A stretch of DNA of 64,000 bases, from positions 5,132,011 to 5,196,010 of the forward strand of contig SSBO01000008.1 of assembly GCA_005281725.1 (NCBI GenBank), given 5' to 3'. The translations under genes and the position numbers were made by a program. A model generated the notes under the pieces. The model searched no databases, had not been told where the DNA came from, and saw nothing but the letters and a program-made list of their open reading frames with translations. The number at the start of each line of letters is the position of its first letter. Position 1 is the first letter of the stretch. Positions 1 to 11,035 of this stretch are shown in pieces. This DNA is from Wuchereria bancrofti (lineage: Eukaryota; Nematoda; Chromadorea; Rhabditida; Onchocercidae).

Positions 1-2
1 TA

Positions 3-167
3 AACAATAGTAATATAATTGTTGAAATATTAGTTGTAGTAGCAGTAGCAGTAGTAATAGTTATTGTTCTCATTATTACGCATAGTATCAAATACCATTG
101 CTACAAATATTATCGTCGCCGATTGCGAGACGATAGTGATTGTAATCGGTCAGGTATCAGTCATTAA
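3..167 (+). CDS. Possible 3'-terminal exon of a small single-pass membrane protein (5' cut by window edge)
   Basis: The frame is open from the window edge to TAA at 165-167 and gives 54 residues. A run of about 22 Val/Ala/Ile/Leu residues (for example EILVVVAVAVVIVIVLII) is followed by a basic stretch (KYYRRRLR) and a short polar tail ending SGISH. That is the usual layout of a transmembrane helix with a positive-inside cytoplasmic tail. The caution is that the hydrophobic part is encoded by a GTA/GCA trinucleotide-like run, so it may only be low-complexity DNA read in a lucky frame. No family can be named. Confidence 0.25.
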   Translation, partial: NNSNIIVEILVVVAVAVVIVIVLIITHSIKYHCYKYYRRRLRDDSDCNRSGISH

Positions 168-973
168 TTCAGCATTTATTGTAAGAAAGTGTAGTATAAT
201 GGCTATTCATTTTGTTAGTGTTAATTCTCTCTCATAATTAGCTTAAATTTTGCAAAACTTGTTCTTCTCATCTCACTCATTCTAATGGCAAAATTTATTT
301 TCCACTTCTTCTCCTTATATTTCTTTCATTTATTCTTTATAATTATCATCATTATTACTACTTCAATAACACAAACAATTATTATCATTATCAACATTGT
401 TATTATCATTGTTGCAGTAACATAATTATTATCATTATCACCATCATTGCTACTTCAATAACACAGACAATTATCATCATTATCAACATTATTCTTATCA
501 TTATTACTAATAATAATAACACAAGCAATTACTATTCTCTAATAATGCAAGCAATTATCACCATTGCTACTCTAGTAACACACTGCGATCGTTATCGTCA
601 TTATTATCATTATTACTACTCCAATAATATAAACAAATACGATTATTATTATTACTATCAATGCCATTTCAATAACACAAACAATTATTATCATTTTAAT
701 CATATCACCATTATTATCTGAATTTCTCTGTTGAATTAATTTGCTAAAATTTGTTGAACAGGAAGAAAGATTATCATTTTCTCAATCATTCCAAGATTTT
801 TTTAAACTAAAAATTTGATTGTACTAAAAATTTCATATTTTAGAAAACTGCATAGCAAGAAAAAGCAATTTGTCACCTATAAAAAACATCGAGCAAAATT
901 AAACGAAGACGTGAAATTGACATTATAATTGTTTCTCAAATAAATTTTTCTCAGGAAAAGTAGAAGAATAAGA
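168..973. other. Intergenic stretch with degenerate repeat
   Basis: No gene is visible. From about 350 to 712 a degenerate unit resembling 'acttcaataacacaaaca' followed by ATTATTATCATTATCA recurs (near 360, 452 and 667, with worn copies between). A second open frame without ATG lies at about 846-914, behind a good TTTTAG acceptor. It does not join in phase to the exon at 955, so I did not annotate it. Confidence 0.5.
945..955 (+). promoter_or_regulatory. Probable trans-splice (or exon) acceptor before the RhoGAP-like gene
   Basis: A strong nematode acceptor (TTTTTCTCAG, ending at 954) lies 19 bases before the ATG at 974. This is the usual distance for spliced-leader addition. The 19 bases are also open in the ATG frame (KSRRIR), so an internal exon with unseen upstream coding cannot be excluded. 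Confidence 0.4.
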
Positions 974-1253
974 ATGCGACCTAAAATACAGGTAGCTAAC
1001 TATTGTTTTTTTTTTCCAACATAATTCATGTCAAATTTTTTCGAAATCATAGTATTTAACAATTGTACAGGTATAACTATTATTTTTCAAATTAAAATTT
1101 CAATTTTTTTTCCATTTTTTAGTTTCTATTTTAACATAATTATTTGTCAATTTTTCGTTTTATTTCCTTTGCTAATAATATTTTGAGCATTTGAAAATCC
1201 ACAAAGAAATACATTAATGGAATTATAAATATCACAAATTATGAAAGTTATTA

Positions 1254-1285
<32 letters not shown>

Positions 1286-4200
1286 AAATCAATTGTAAAG
1301 ATATAGCATCACTATTGGTTACATTAACAGTAAATGAATAATTAAAATTTATATTTGTATTTTTGCTTTTTTTTTCGCTAATAACATTTTCACATTTTTT
1401 CCTATTGCAAAATACACTTTTATTCATTAAAATGAAATGAAATCAGAAAAAGAAATGCTGAAAATTATTTCATTTATGTACTGCGATAAATCATTTCTAA
1501 TAAAAATTTTAATTTCAAATATGATTTCATTTTAGTAATAAATAAAGGAGCAAAAAGAAAGGCGGAAGTCCTAATACTACTTTTAATAAATTATTTAAGT
1601 CCACTTCTAATATTTCATTATAAGCAATCAACGGAAAAGATTTTGAAATTTGTAGGAATTTCTTTTTTTAATGCTTAAACCACTACTTGTTGTTTAGAAA
1701 GTTTACTTATTTTTTTGATGTTTAAAGAATATTCTAAAATTTTAAGATTATAAACTTCTATTACATGTTGGAAATTTGAATGAGAAATTTTCAAAACATT
1801 GAAAATTTCGCATGGTTTATTATGAAATACTAAAAATTTTTATTCAAAAAAAATTTTTTTTTGAAAGTTCGAGATATAAACTGCAATTTTTCTTGTAATT
1901 ATTTACGATTAAATTTTAAAATTCAAGAAATGCACTTATATGACACTATATTTTTGCATCTTGTTTGATTAATAAAACTTATCAGAATGATTTTTTCTTT
2001 GCTTGTTGTTTGGTTTATTTTTGAAACGTAAAAGAAAATTAAAATATTTAAATGGATATTGAAATAAGGAATAAACAAAAGAAAAAATTTTAAGGTAATA
2101 GAATACTTGTTAGAAATAATCTGTAAAAGTTCATAAAATTTTGTAAAAAATTACATAAATGCATCAAAATGAAATTACTTTGTTTAATATTATTTTAGAA
2201 AATTATCTAAAATTGCGAACCCATTTTGTATCTGTTGAAATTGATAAGATTAATGTTGTGAATAAGAGGGATGTCATCATTTAAACAAACCCAATTTTAT
2301 CGTTTTATTTGAAGGGTATGTATATATGATCATAATATTTGACCTAAAATTGATGAATTTTCGAAAATATTTGATTAAAATTTTCAAAATCATATATATA
2401 TATACATATAAATTTTAATGCTTGTTAAAAATTAAAATAGATCAACGATAGCATAAAATAATGTTATAATTTTTGGTAAATATCAAAAAAATTTTATTTC
2501 AATTTTTCATTTTTCAACGAAACTTCATTCTTATAGGATGAAAAGTTAACTTCATCAATGCAACTTATGTTTGATCTTAATGCAACTTTTCTAAATTATT
2601 CTACAATCAATAATAATTGCAATGAATATGACAAACAAGAATATTTTAAGACGACTGAATCACAAATATGTCACAAAATGTCGCCTAATAAAATTATTGC
2701 TCAACCAACTCTTGAGGTTTGCTTGAATTTTTTCTTTTTTTTTTCAAATAAATGAGAGAAAAAAGAAATTATGATGATGATTAAATCATAATTATAATAT
2801 TTTTAATTCTAAAGTAAAAGTCACAATATTAATTATTAATCATCATAATAATTAATCATCATGACAATAATATTAATCATGATAATTATGATACCGTCAT
2901 TTAAATTATAAATGATAATCAAAATTATTATTATGATAATACTAACTTTTGTTGAGAGATTTAGCCGCTTGTTGTATTGATTTTGATATTTGCCGATCTT
3001 AACTTAATTATTTTTTTTTTTGTTTTTTTCTTGAAAATTTTGAAAAATGAAATTTAGATAGTTTTTTTTTTTTATGTCTTGAAAGATTTAAGAAATTGTA
3101 ACATTGAATAGAATGTATTGGGTGCAATATTAGTTCTTAAAAAAAGCAAAAAAATGATAATAAATTTAAAGCTAATTAAAAAAAAATTTCTTTAAATTTT
3201 GTTACATAAAACGTTTCGGAATTTGAAACAATTTTCAAACTGCTTTTACACTTTTTTTCTGCAAAAATAATTTAAATAATAATTAGTTTGGCTGAAAAAT
3301 AAAGTAATATTAGTGTTGTTTTAATTTCTCTTAAAAACTTTTATTTGTATAACTTTAAATTTTAGTATTTTTTGGCTATGATTTGTGACTTGAAAGTTGA
3401 TCCGAAAATGCAACGACGTCTTGGACTACGATATACCGATACACCTGGTATAATTTCTGATTTTTGAAATTAGAAAAAAAACTTCCAAAAAATAAAAATG
3501 AAAAGAAAAAATTGCAAATCAGTAATAAAAAATTAATTTCTTAAATTATTAGCAATTATTTTTTCTAGATTAGAAATGGGATGATTTATTTAAAGAAATT
3601 AGAAATTTTTATTAATTTATAGCTATAATAGTTTTTGCATTGTTATTTTTTTTTTTGTAAAATATACTACAAATATTTTTGTCTGTTTGTTCTTTTTAAT
3701 ATGATACTTAATTTATAGAAGTGCAAAAATTACTTATGAAATTAAACCGAAAACAATATGTAAAGAATGAATTAGCATACATTGATGCTAATGTAATCAT
3801 TACTACTTTGAAGGTTATTATTTCTTTTTTTGAATATTTTTTTTTTAAATTTAGTTTATATTAATTTCTTTTTTAAAAAATATGCAATATATATATATAT
3901 ATATTCATGGGATAAGAAAAAAAGAAAATCATTTTTTAATTTGATATGTCTTAATTTAATGAATATTGTGAAAAATTTTAACTTAAATTTTTAATGTAAG
4001 TTTACATCATATGCATATATTGATTATTTTACCTTTTGCAATTATTATCGTCATAAATACTGAAAAAAAAAACGTTTACTTGATATATGTGAAATTGAAT
4101 TGCATAATTTGTAAATGAATTCGAAACTTTTTATTTCTAAACAAAGACAAAGCATTTTCTTTATTTAAATGATGATTTGCTATAATTAGGTAATAAAATT

Positions 4201-4325
4201 GGAATAATTATTTAAAAATGATATTGAAACGATTATAGAAAAATTATTTAAAAATTACGGTTAAATTTTGTTGTTTATTTTAATGTTTGTGTTTTGCTTT
4301 TTAATTAAAAATTTTATGTCTTTTA

Positions 4326-4361
<36 letters not shown>

Positions 4362-4521
4362 TAATTATTATTAGTCTTTTTTTTTAATTATTTATTATTA
4401 CTGCTACTTTTTTTTAATTATTATTACTGTTACCATTGNNNNNNNNNNNATTACGGTTAAATTTTGTTGTTTATTTTAATGTTTGTGTTTTGCTTTTTAA
4501 TTAAAAATTTTATGTCTTTTA

Positions 4522-4560
<39 letters not shown>

Positions 4561-7500
4561 TAATTATTATTAGTCTTTTTTTTTAATTATTTATTATTAC
4601 TGCTACTTTTTTTTAATTATTATTACTGTTACCATTGATTTTTTTGTCTTTATAGGAGATACTAAATAATTTTTCGGGTGGTATATTTGATGATCGATGG
4701 GAGGAATTTTTATCTGTTTCACTAGGATCATCACTTCAGACAGCACTTGTATACGTTAATGGGTATGTGTGATTCAGTTTTGTTTTCTTAATTCAAATTT
4801 TTTTTTGCCGCTTGTAAAAAAAAATTTGAAATAATGAAAATAAAAAAGATAATTAAGGATTTTTGATAAGTGCTTATAATAACAGGCGAAATTCCAACAA
4901 TAAATTTACAAAGTTAATAAATGTAAAAAGGACGAAACAAATAAATAAATTAATTAATGAAATTTAAGAAAATAATTTTATTTGAGAAAATGCTATATTA
5001 TTTTTTTTTAAATTTTTACGTTTTAAATTTTTGATCATTAGATATTGGAATTTTTTTCAACCTTCTCAACTAGTTTATCACTTAAATTTCCCATTAAATA
5101 TTAGAAAAATTTTTTTAGTATTTTTCTCTTCAATGCAAAAATTTGTTTAAATTCTTTGTTATTCTGTGTTTTATTTTTTCTTTTTCTTTTTTCAAGATTT
5201 TTGGACAGTTTAATACTTTTCATTTTTTTTTAAATGAATGCTGGGAATAGTTAATTAAATGGGTTAGAAAGAAATTTTTAATTAAAAATAATCGTTAGAA
5301 AACAAAAATTTTAAGATTAAAAACAATTAATTAAAAAATTTGAAAATGTTAGTGCTAATGGTATTGAAATGTGCTATCTTATCATATGAGGAAGTTAAAT
5401 TTAAAAAAGTAGAAAAAATCAGTCAGATAAAATTTGCATTTAAATAAATTATTATTGAGGCACAAACTTTTCAATTTAATTACAAATTAAAATATCTATT
5501 GATTCTATGAGATAGAAAAGTATCAAATTAACTAATTACTTAGTTATTGCTTAACTATCTATTAATTTCATTCTGTTCATTTTCCATATTTATCATAGTT
5601 TAATTTTGAATTAAATCTAAACTAGCAATATAAATATGTCAACTTGCCACAATAACAAGATGACACATATCAGTTTGATGTTAAATCTATTTGTGGAATA
5701 TGTTATCACCTAAATCTTTTTCATTCTAATAGTCTTTAATGTTGATTATTTTTTGATATCTTTGATAATTTTAATATTTTTGATTTTTTGATATTGTTTA
5801 AATGATTGTTATTGAAAATTCCAAAAAGTTAATCTTACTTTTTCATTATTTTGGTTTTTTTATTGAAAAAAAAACTTTATATATTTAGTTTAATCCTACA
5901 GTTGCCATATTTTCTACGTCAATTCACTTATTTGATTTGCCGATCGCTCAAAAATTTGATCCAACAATCAGCTGGCTCAACAACAGATGCATATACCGGT
6001 AAAAATAAAAAATTGCATACATATATCTGAAATTTTGCATAAGATTAAATACATAAGTTTTTTAAAATTTTAATGGTTTAATAAAAGTAAACAAATAAAA
6101 GTTGAAAATTCGGGAAAGAAATAAGATAAAGACAATAATTCACTTCAAATTGAATTGAAAAATTTAATTTCATATTGCAAAGGTACCATTGATTTTATAC
6201 ACATCGCATTATGAAGTTTTCCAGAAAAATAAAGTACCATAAATTAGGTCATATTCTGAAAAGTTTATAAGATTGAAATATTTTGAAAATAATACTCATA
6301 GGAAATGGAAGAAAACAAATATTTTCTTTATTTTTATTATTCTTTATTTTTTTATTTCATTCCGAAGCATATGGTATAACCGCGTGAAAATTTTTGCAAA
6401 TGTTACAAAATACACTTTAGAAAAGTTATTTTATTTTTAAAATGTTCATTACTAAAAATTTTTCAGTATTTTGCTATGCTTAATTAAATAATTCTTATTT
6501 CTATTTGTTCTGCCTTAGAGTCATAATTTTATCATATGGCTTTTCTAACAATATGTTTGTATTTTTTCAAAGATAGGAATTGCCATATAATAAATTAATG
6601 AATAATTAACGATAACAATTATAACTAATAACAACTGATGAAAACAATTGATAATAATAATTAATATTAATCAATTATTTGATAAATGATGATGATAACA
6701 GATAACAATAATAGTTATTATTATTGCAATTATAATAATTATAACTATAGTTATAATAGCGGTAGTACAATAATGGAATAATAGAATAATAATTTGTTTT
6801 TCAAAAAAAAAAAATTTTTTTCCTCCTTCCCTTTGCTAATTTAACAATACTTAAAATGTTTATTAGTCTAAAATATTTATTTATTGATCATTTAATTACT
6901 ATTATTATTACTTTTTCCTTTTTTTATTTTGAATCTTAGAGTATTACTGCTACGAAAATTTCTGCAAATTCATAAAATGAAGTTTCAAATTTCCTGAAAT
7001 TACTTTATTTTATAAATAAATAACGATTAAGGATTATTCCGCCTTTTTTCTGCTTATTTTTATGAAATATTCGAAAGAAATTTATAGCATTTGATTTATT
7101 TCGTAATACCGACATTTTGAATTTTAGAAAATCAATAAATTGTTTTTTTAGAGATTATATTTCCTTTTTTCAAAGTATTTTTTATTTAAATCGTTAACCG
7201 ACTGTAAAATAATGATTACAGATGCTTTGCTATTATTCACTCCGACACTTTTTCCAAATTCGGTTCGTGAAATTAATCGTTTCTTACGAGCAGCTCGAAT
7301 ATCACTCATTTTAATTGACTTATGTGATGTTGTTTTCCGCCCATTTCTTCCACTTACAATATGCGCCAGTGCAAATGATGACGATTTCTTTCACGGTAAT
7401 CTCAATTAACTTAATTAAGCAATTACTGACTCGTGTTTTTTTTTTAATTTAAAAGTCCAAGTTTTTCGAATTTTACTAAAGAGTTTTTCAGGCAAATTTG

Positions 7501-8104
7501 AAAAAAAGCAAAAGCAAAAAACATGAGACTCATTGTTTAATTGCTAATTTTATTATCAGAAGTAATTAAGCAATGAAGTAATTTATATTATAATGTTTTT
7601 TTTTTTTGATTGGATTTGTCTAAACAGTTAAATCTTTATAATGGACTAAAATTTTTTTGATTAATTAAAATTTACTAATTATTTAATTACTGAAAAAACA
7701 GTTTTATTACTTTTGAACATAATTTTATTGGAGAATATGATATATTATATTTGATATAATTGATATCCTTTTTTTCTATTTTTATTTCCTTTCTCTGTTT
7801 TATCAAATGTCCTATTTACATTTTTCCTTTTTAAAATATTTTAAAGTCTACTTTAAATTTTCAAGAAATTTTTGCAGATATATTAGACAGTTTGACGTAT
7901 CTTTGTAACTGTTTAAATTCGGATATCGTAAACAATGAAATCATGGAAAATATGGAAAAAAATGATGATAAAGCTAATGACGATGATGATAATGAAGATG
8001 ATGATGATATCGAGAATGATAATGATAATGACGGCATGTTATGCTCGATGAAGAAATTGCCTGATGCTACTAATTATTATCAGATTACTTATCTTGCAGA
8101 TTAA
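974..8104 (+). CDS. Divergent RhoGAP-fold domain protein with acidic C-terminus (8 exons, about 330 aa)
   Basis: My model joins 974-991, 2537-2716, 3366-3447, 3719-3813, 4656-4762, 5889-5998, 7222-7395 and 7878-8104. All junctions are GT-AG and all phases agree. Residues about 67-210 resemble a RhoGAP domain. IDANVIITTLKEILNN matches the 'DVHVVASLLKLYLREL' helix. LPYFLRQFTYLI... with FTPTLFPN at 203-210 matches the 'LPxxNxxTLxxL ... FGPTLL' end of the fold. The usual G-[IL]-[FY]-R-x-S arginine-finger loop reads GLRYTDTPE (86-94), with Arg at 88 shifted by one, so GAP activity is doubtful. Residues 276-307 are an Asp/Asn/Glu run. Such domains act on, or merely bind, Rho-family GTPases at the membrane or cytoskeleton. 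The intron after 3813 contains an assembly gap. The start is uncertain (the next Met is at 2558). Fold assignment is by motif only. Confidence 0.55.
1248..1286. repeat. (ATT)n microsatellite
   Basis: An almost pure TTA/ATT trinucleotide run lies inside the first intron of the RhoGAP-like gene. Confidence 0.8.
4254..4637. repeat. Direct duplication around an 11-N gap (assembly overlap)
   Basis: Bases 4254-4438 (185) are repeated at 4450-4637 (188) on the other side of the N run 4439-4449. The only difference I see is one ATT unit (10 versus 11) in the internal microsatellite. It lies in the fourth intron of the RhoGAP-like gene and most likely reflects two contig ends that were not merged. 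Confidence 0.85.
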
Positions 8105-10235
8105 ATTATTGGAAAAGAAGTGTTATCAAAATGACAATCATTGACGCATTGATAATATACCTGTGGGGACTAATTGCTAATTATATTGTCAAATTAATTA
8201 TGTAAATTAATTATACAAGTGATCGATTGGAGTGAGGAAAAGGAAAAACTTTCGTTTAAATGTCATCGTTTAATTTGCCCTAATTACCATTCCATTTCAT
8301 TGATTTGTGATAAGAAAATAATTTATCACATGAGCTTTTCATAATTAATTTGATTTTTATGTGATAACTTATCAAATTCAAAATAATACCTAATTTAATC
8401 AATCAATTAACCGGTGATATTAATCGCCATTGATATGATCATTTACTACAGTGCCTTATCTTATTAAGTTCAATAATTATCTGATTTAATAGATCGATTA
8501 CATCGATAATCAGCGATAGGATCTGTATTATATAATAGCAATCACTAAATTTCATTTCATATTCAAATCTATTTTGATAACATTTTTTTTGTGACTATAG
8601 GACAAATTTAGGTAAACTAAAAAAATAAAACAATAAAAAATAACCACCATCATTTGAAACCCGGAATGATTTTAGTTACAAATTGTTTAATTAAAGAAAA
8701 AAACAATTCAATTTGCATAATATGTAATGTACTTCGTTTTACATTCTTATCAGCGAATGATAACATAATGATAGGAATAATAAAATAACTAAAACTCATA
8801 TATTCTGTCTTTTTTCTTAATTTGTTATTAAAGGTTTTGCTCAATATGTTGTATAAATGAAAGAAAATAAAGTTACAAATTTAAATGAATTTTACAATGA
8901 AATAAATTGCTGAAATATTTAAGGTTATGGATTATATGAAATCATTGTGACGTAAATCAATTTTATTGTAGCATAATTCATTTTGATATCATTAAATATT
9001 ATTGATCGTTAGGATATTTACTTCTGGCTTTCTCACTGATATGTTAATGTTGATGATAAGATGATTGTTATCAACTAAAAAGTAGCATTTATATATTTAC
9101 AGTAATAAATATTGGTATCAAACGGTATTAAAAAAAAGACTCATAAGTATTGCGGAGAATATTTAAAATGCTTCATAAATATCATAGCTAATGGATTAAA
9201 AATTATTACAAGAAATACCATGAATTACCAAAAAAACCATGAATTACGAGTTACCAGAGGTACCACAATTAGTATATCATAATGTTGCATTGGTATATGC
9301 ATATTATTTAAGAAAGCACCATATATGTTATACATGGTACCATGGTACCTTTAATTGTGGCAGACATGATAGTTACCAATGGGCAACTTCTAATATCAAA
9401 TCTGATTTTGGAAATTGAGTACTTCTGCAAATTTTCCTGGTACGAAGTATATTTGACGTAGTGAAATTTTATTCAAAATTAAAAAGAAACTTTTTTTTGC
9501 TATCAAAATTATTTACAAAAAATTATATCAGTGTGTCGATTTTAATAATAATTGAATTAGAAATTAGTCATATTTAAGCTTTCATGGTTAAAAAAATAGT
9601 TAATTAGTCTAATATTCTAATTGCTCTTAATTAATCAATTACTTTGATAAATAATGAAGTAAGCATTTCGTTATATTTATTGTTTACAATAGTTAAAAAT
9701 GAATTTTATCCTATGTTCGAAAATTTAGAGCCAGAAAATTTTCAATAATAATAGTTACTTCTTTTTTCTTGAAGTATTGCTCAGAGTAAAAAAATAAAGA
9801 CAAAAAAAAGAAAAAATGTACTTTAAAAAGAAAATTTTTAGATGTGAAAACTTCAACATTAAGAAAAGTAAAAGAATTTAGGAAAAGTAAAAGAATTTTA
9901 AAAGTTAGAAAATTAAAAACAGTTGTTCGGTTTCTTTCTTTCAACATAAACTTATTCGTTAAATGGTTGCATTATATTTGGAAAGATGACAAACAAATTT
10001 CTTTTTTTTTCCTAATATTTCTTTTCAAAAAATTTTTTAATTTTGTTAGTGATGGTTAACAAAATGGAAATTTTTTATTAAGAAATTAGCAAACTGGTTT
10101 ATAGCTAACTAAGAATATGGATTTTAATTATGAATTTTGTAAAACAGATTATCTAAGAAAGAAAAAGAATTGTGATAAAAATTTTTAAATAATAGATATG
10201 AATAAATCGATAGATGGATAAAATTAATGAATGCG
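8105..10235. other. Intergenic, no gene seen
   Basis: AT-rich sequence with stops in every frame. An AATAAA at 8624-8629 could end the RhoGAP-like transcript. Around 9200-9370 the motifs 'accatgaattac' (twice) and ccacaatta/taattgtgg (inverted, about 90 bases apart) recur, but no complete element is evident. Short frames at 9711-9947 (-) and 9844-10059 (+) overlap on opposite strands and look like chance. Confidence 0.5.
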
Positions 10236-10456
10236 CATAGATGAAAATAGCGGACGAACAGATAGTGATAAGATGATGAGTCATATTTAAATGATTATTA
10301 ATAATAAACAATTAGTGCAAATGGATATACTGATAGGATAAAAACTGTTTTATAAAAGCATAAATGAAAGTAGCGGATAGTTTACAACTAATTAGTGATA
10401 AGCGGATGAGTCATACTTCAATGATGATTAATAACAAACAGTTAGTGCAAATGATA
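10236..10456. repeat. Diverged tandem duplication upstream of the CH gene, each copy with TGAGTCA
   Basis: Two copies (about 10236-10328 and 10359-10456) share 'gatgagtcata' and 'ttagtgcaaatg' and align with roughly one difference in eight to ten bases. Each keeps the 7-mer TGAGTCA, an AP-1/bZIP-type site. It lies about 0.6-0.8 kb before the calponin-type gene, so it may be a duplicated regulatory element. Confidence 0.55.
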
Positions 10457-10770
10457 TGAAAATAAACAAATAGTTGCAACTGATAATGAATCAGAAGATT
10501 GATAAAGTAAAATGATTAATTAAAATGTAAAAAAAATTTTTTTCCCTTAATTAAGTGTATGATTTTTTCTTCATAGTCTATTTTTATTCTTCCGGTTCTA
10601 CCGATTTCTTTCATTCCTGCTAAAAAATATATGTTACTTTCCTCTCTTTTTTCTTCTTTATTTCCTTTTTTTATTTCCAAATTTTTTTTAGATAAAAATA
10701 AAAGATGAAGAGAAAGAAGAAAAAGAAGAGAAAGAAGAGGAAGAAAAATATTTCAATCATTCTAAATGAG

Positions 10771-10801
10771 TGGGTGTGGTGTATATATCCGCGCCTATTG
10801 G
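10771..10801 (+). promoter_or_regulatory. Candidate core promoter of the CH-domain gene
   Basis: Within a locally GC-richer island there are, in order, a CACCC-like box (TGGGTGTGGT, 10771-10780), a TATA-like TATATAT (10782-10788) and an inverted CCAAT (ATTGG, 10797-10801) running into GGCGG. The ATG at 11036 is about 250 bases downstream, and no good trans-splice acceptor directly precedes it. A conventional promoter and 5' UTR therefore fit better than spliced-leader addition. Confidence 0.4.
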
Positions 10802-11035
10802 CGGAATTCTGTTCAAGCTCATCCCGAATCTATCCGACCGACTATTCTAATCTGCTAAGCTAATCTAGCATTCACTAGCAACATTTAACTTTAAATCTTA
10901 CTTTACACCATTTCTAGTTCATTCATTCAACCATCTATCTAAACAGCTGCATTCACTGAAGCAAATATATTTTTTCCACTCAGCGAAAAATTTCTTTCAA
11001 ATTATTTTTTCCATTAAAAACAAATAGCGCCAAAA

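Noticed and set aside
846..914. Basic open frame behind a TTTTAG acceptor
   Set aside because: Its donor phase does not fit the next exon at 955 (gives a stop at once), and the intervening intron would be only 40 bases. It could be part of the first membrane-protein gene, but evidence is too thin.
9240..9375. Possible small inverted-repeat element (ccacaatta / taattgtgg)
   Set aside because: Arms are only nine bases long with unmatched flanks, within chance for this composition.
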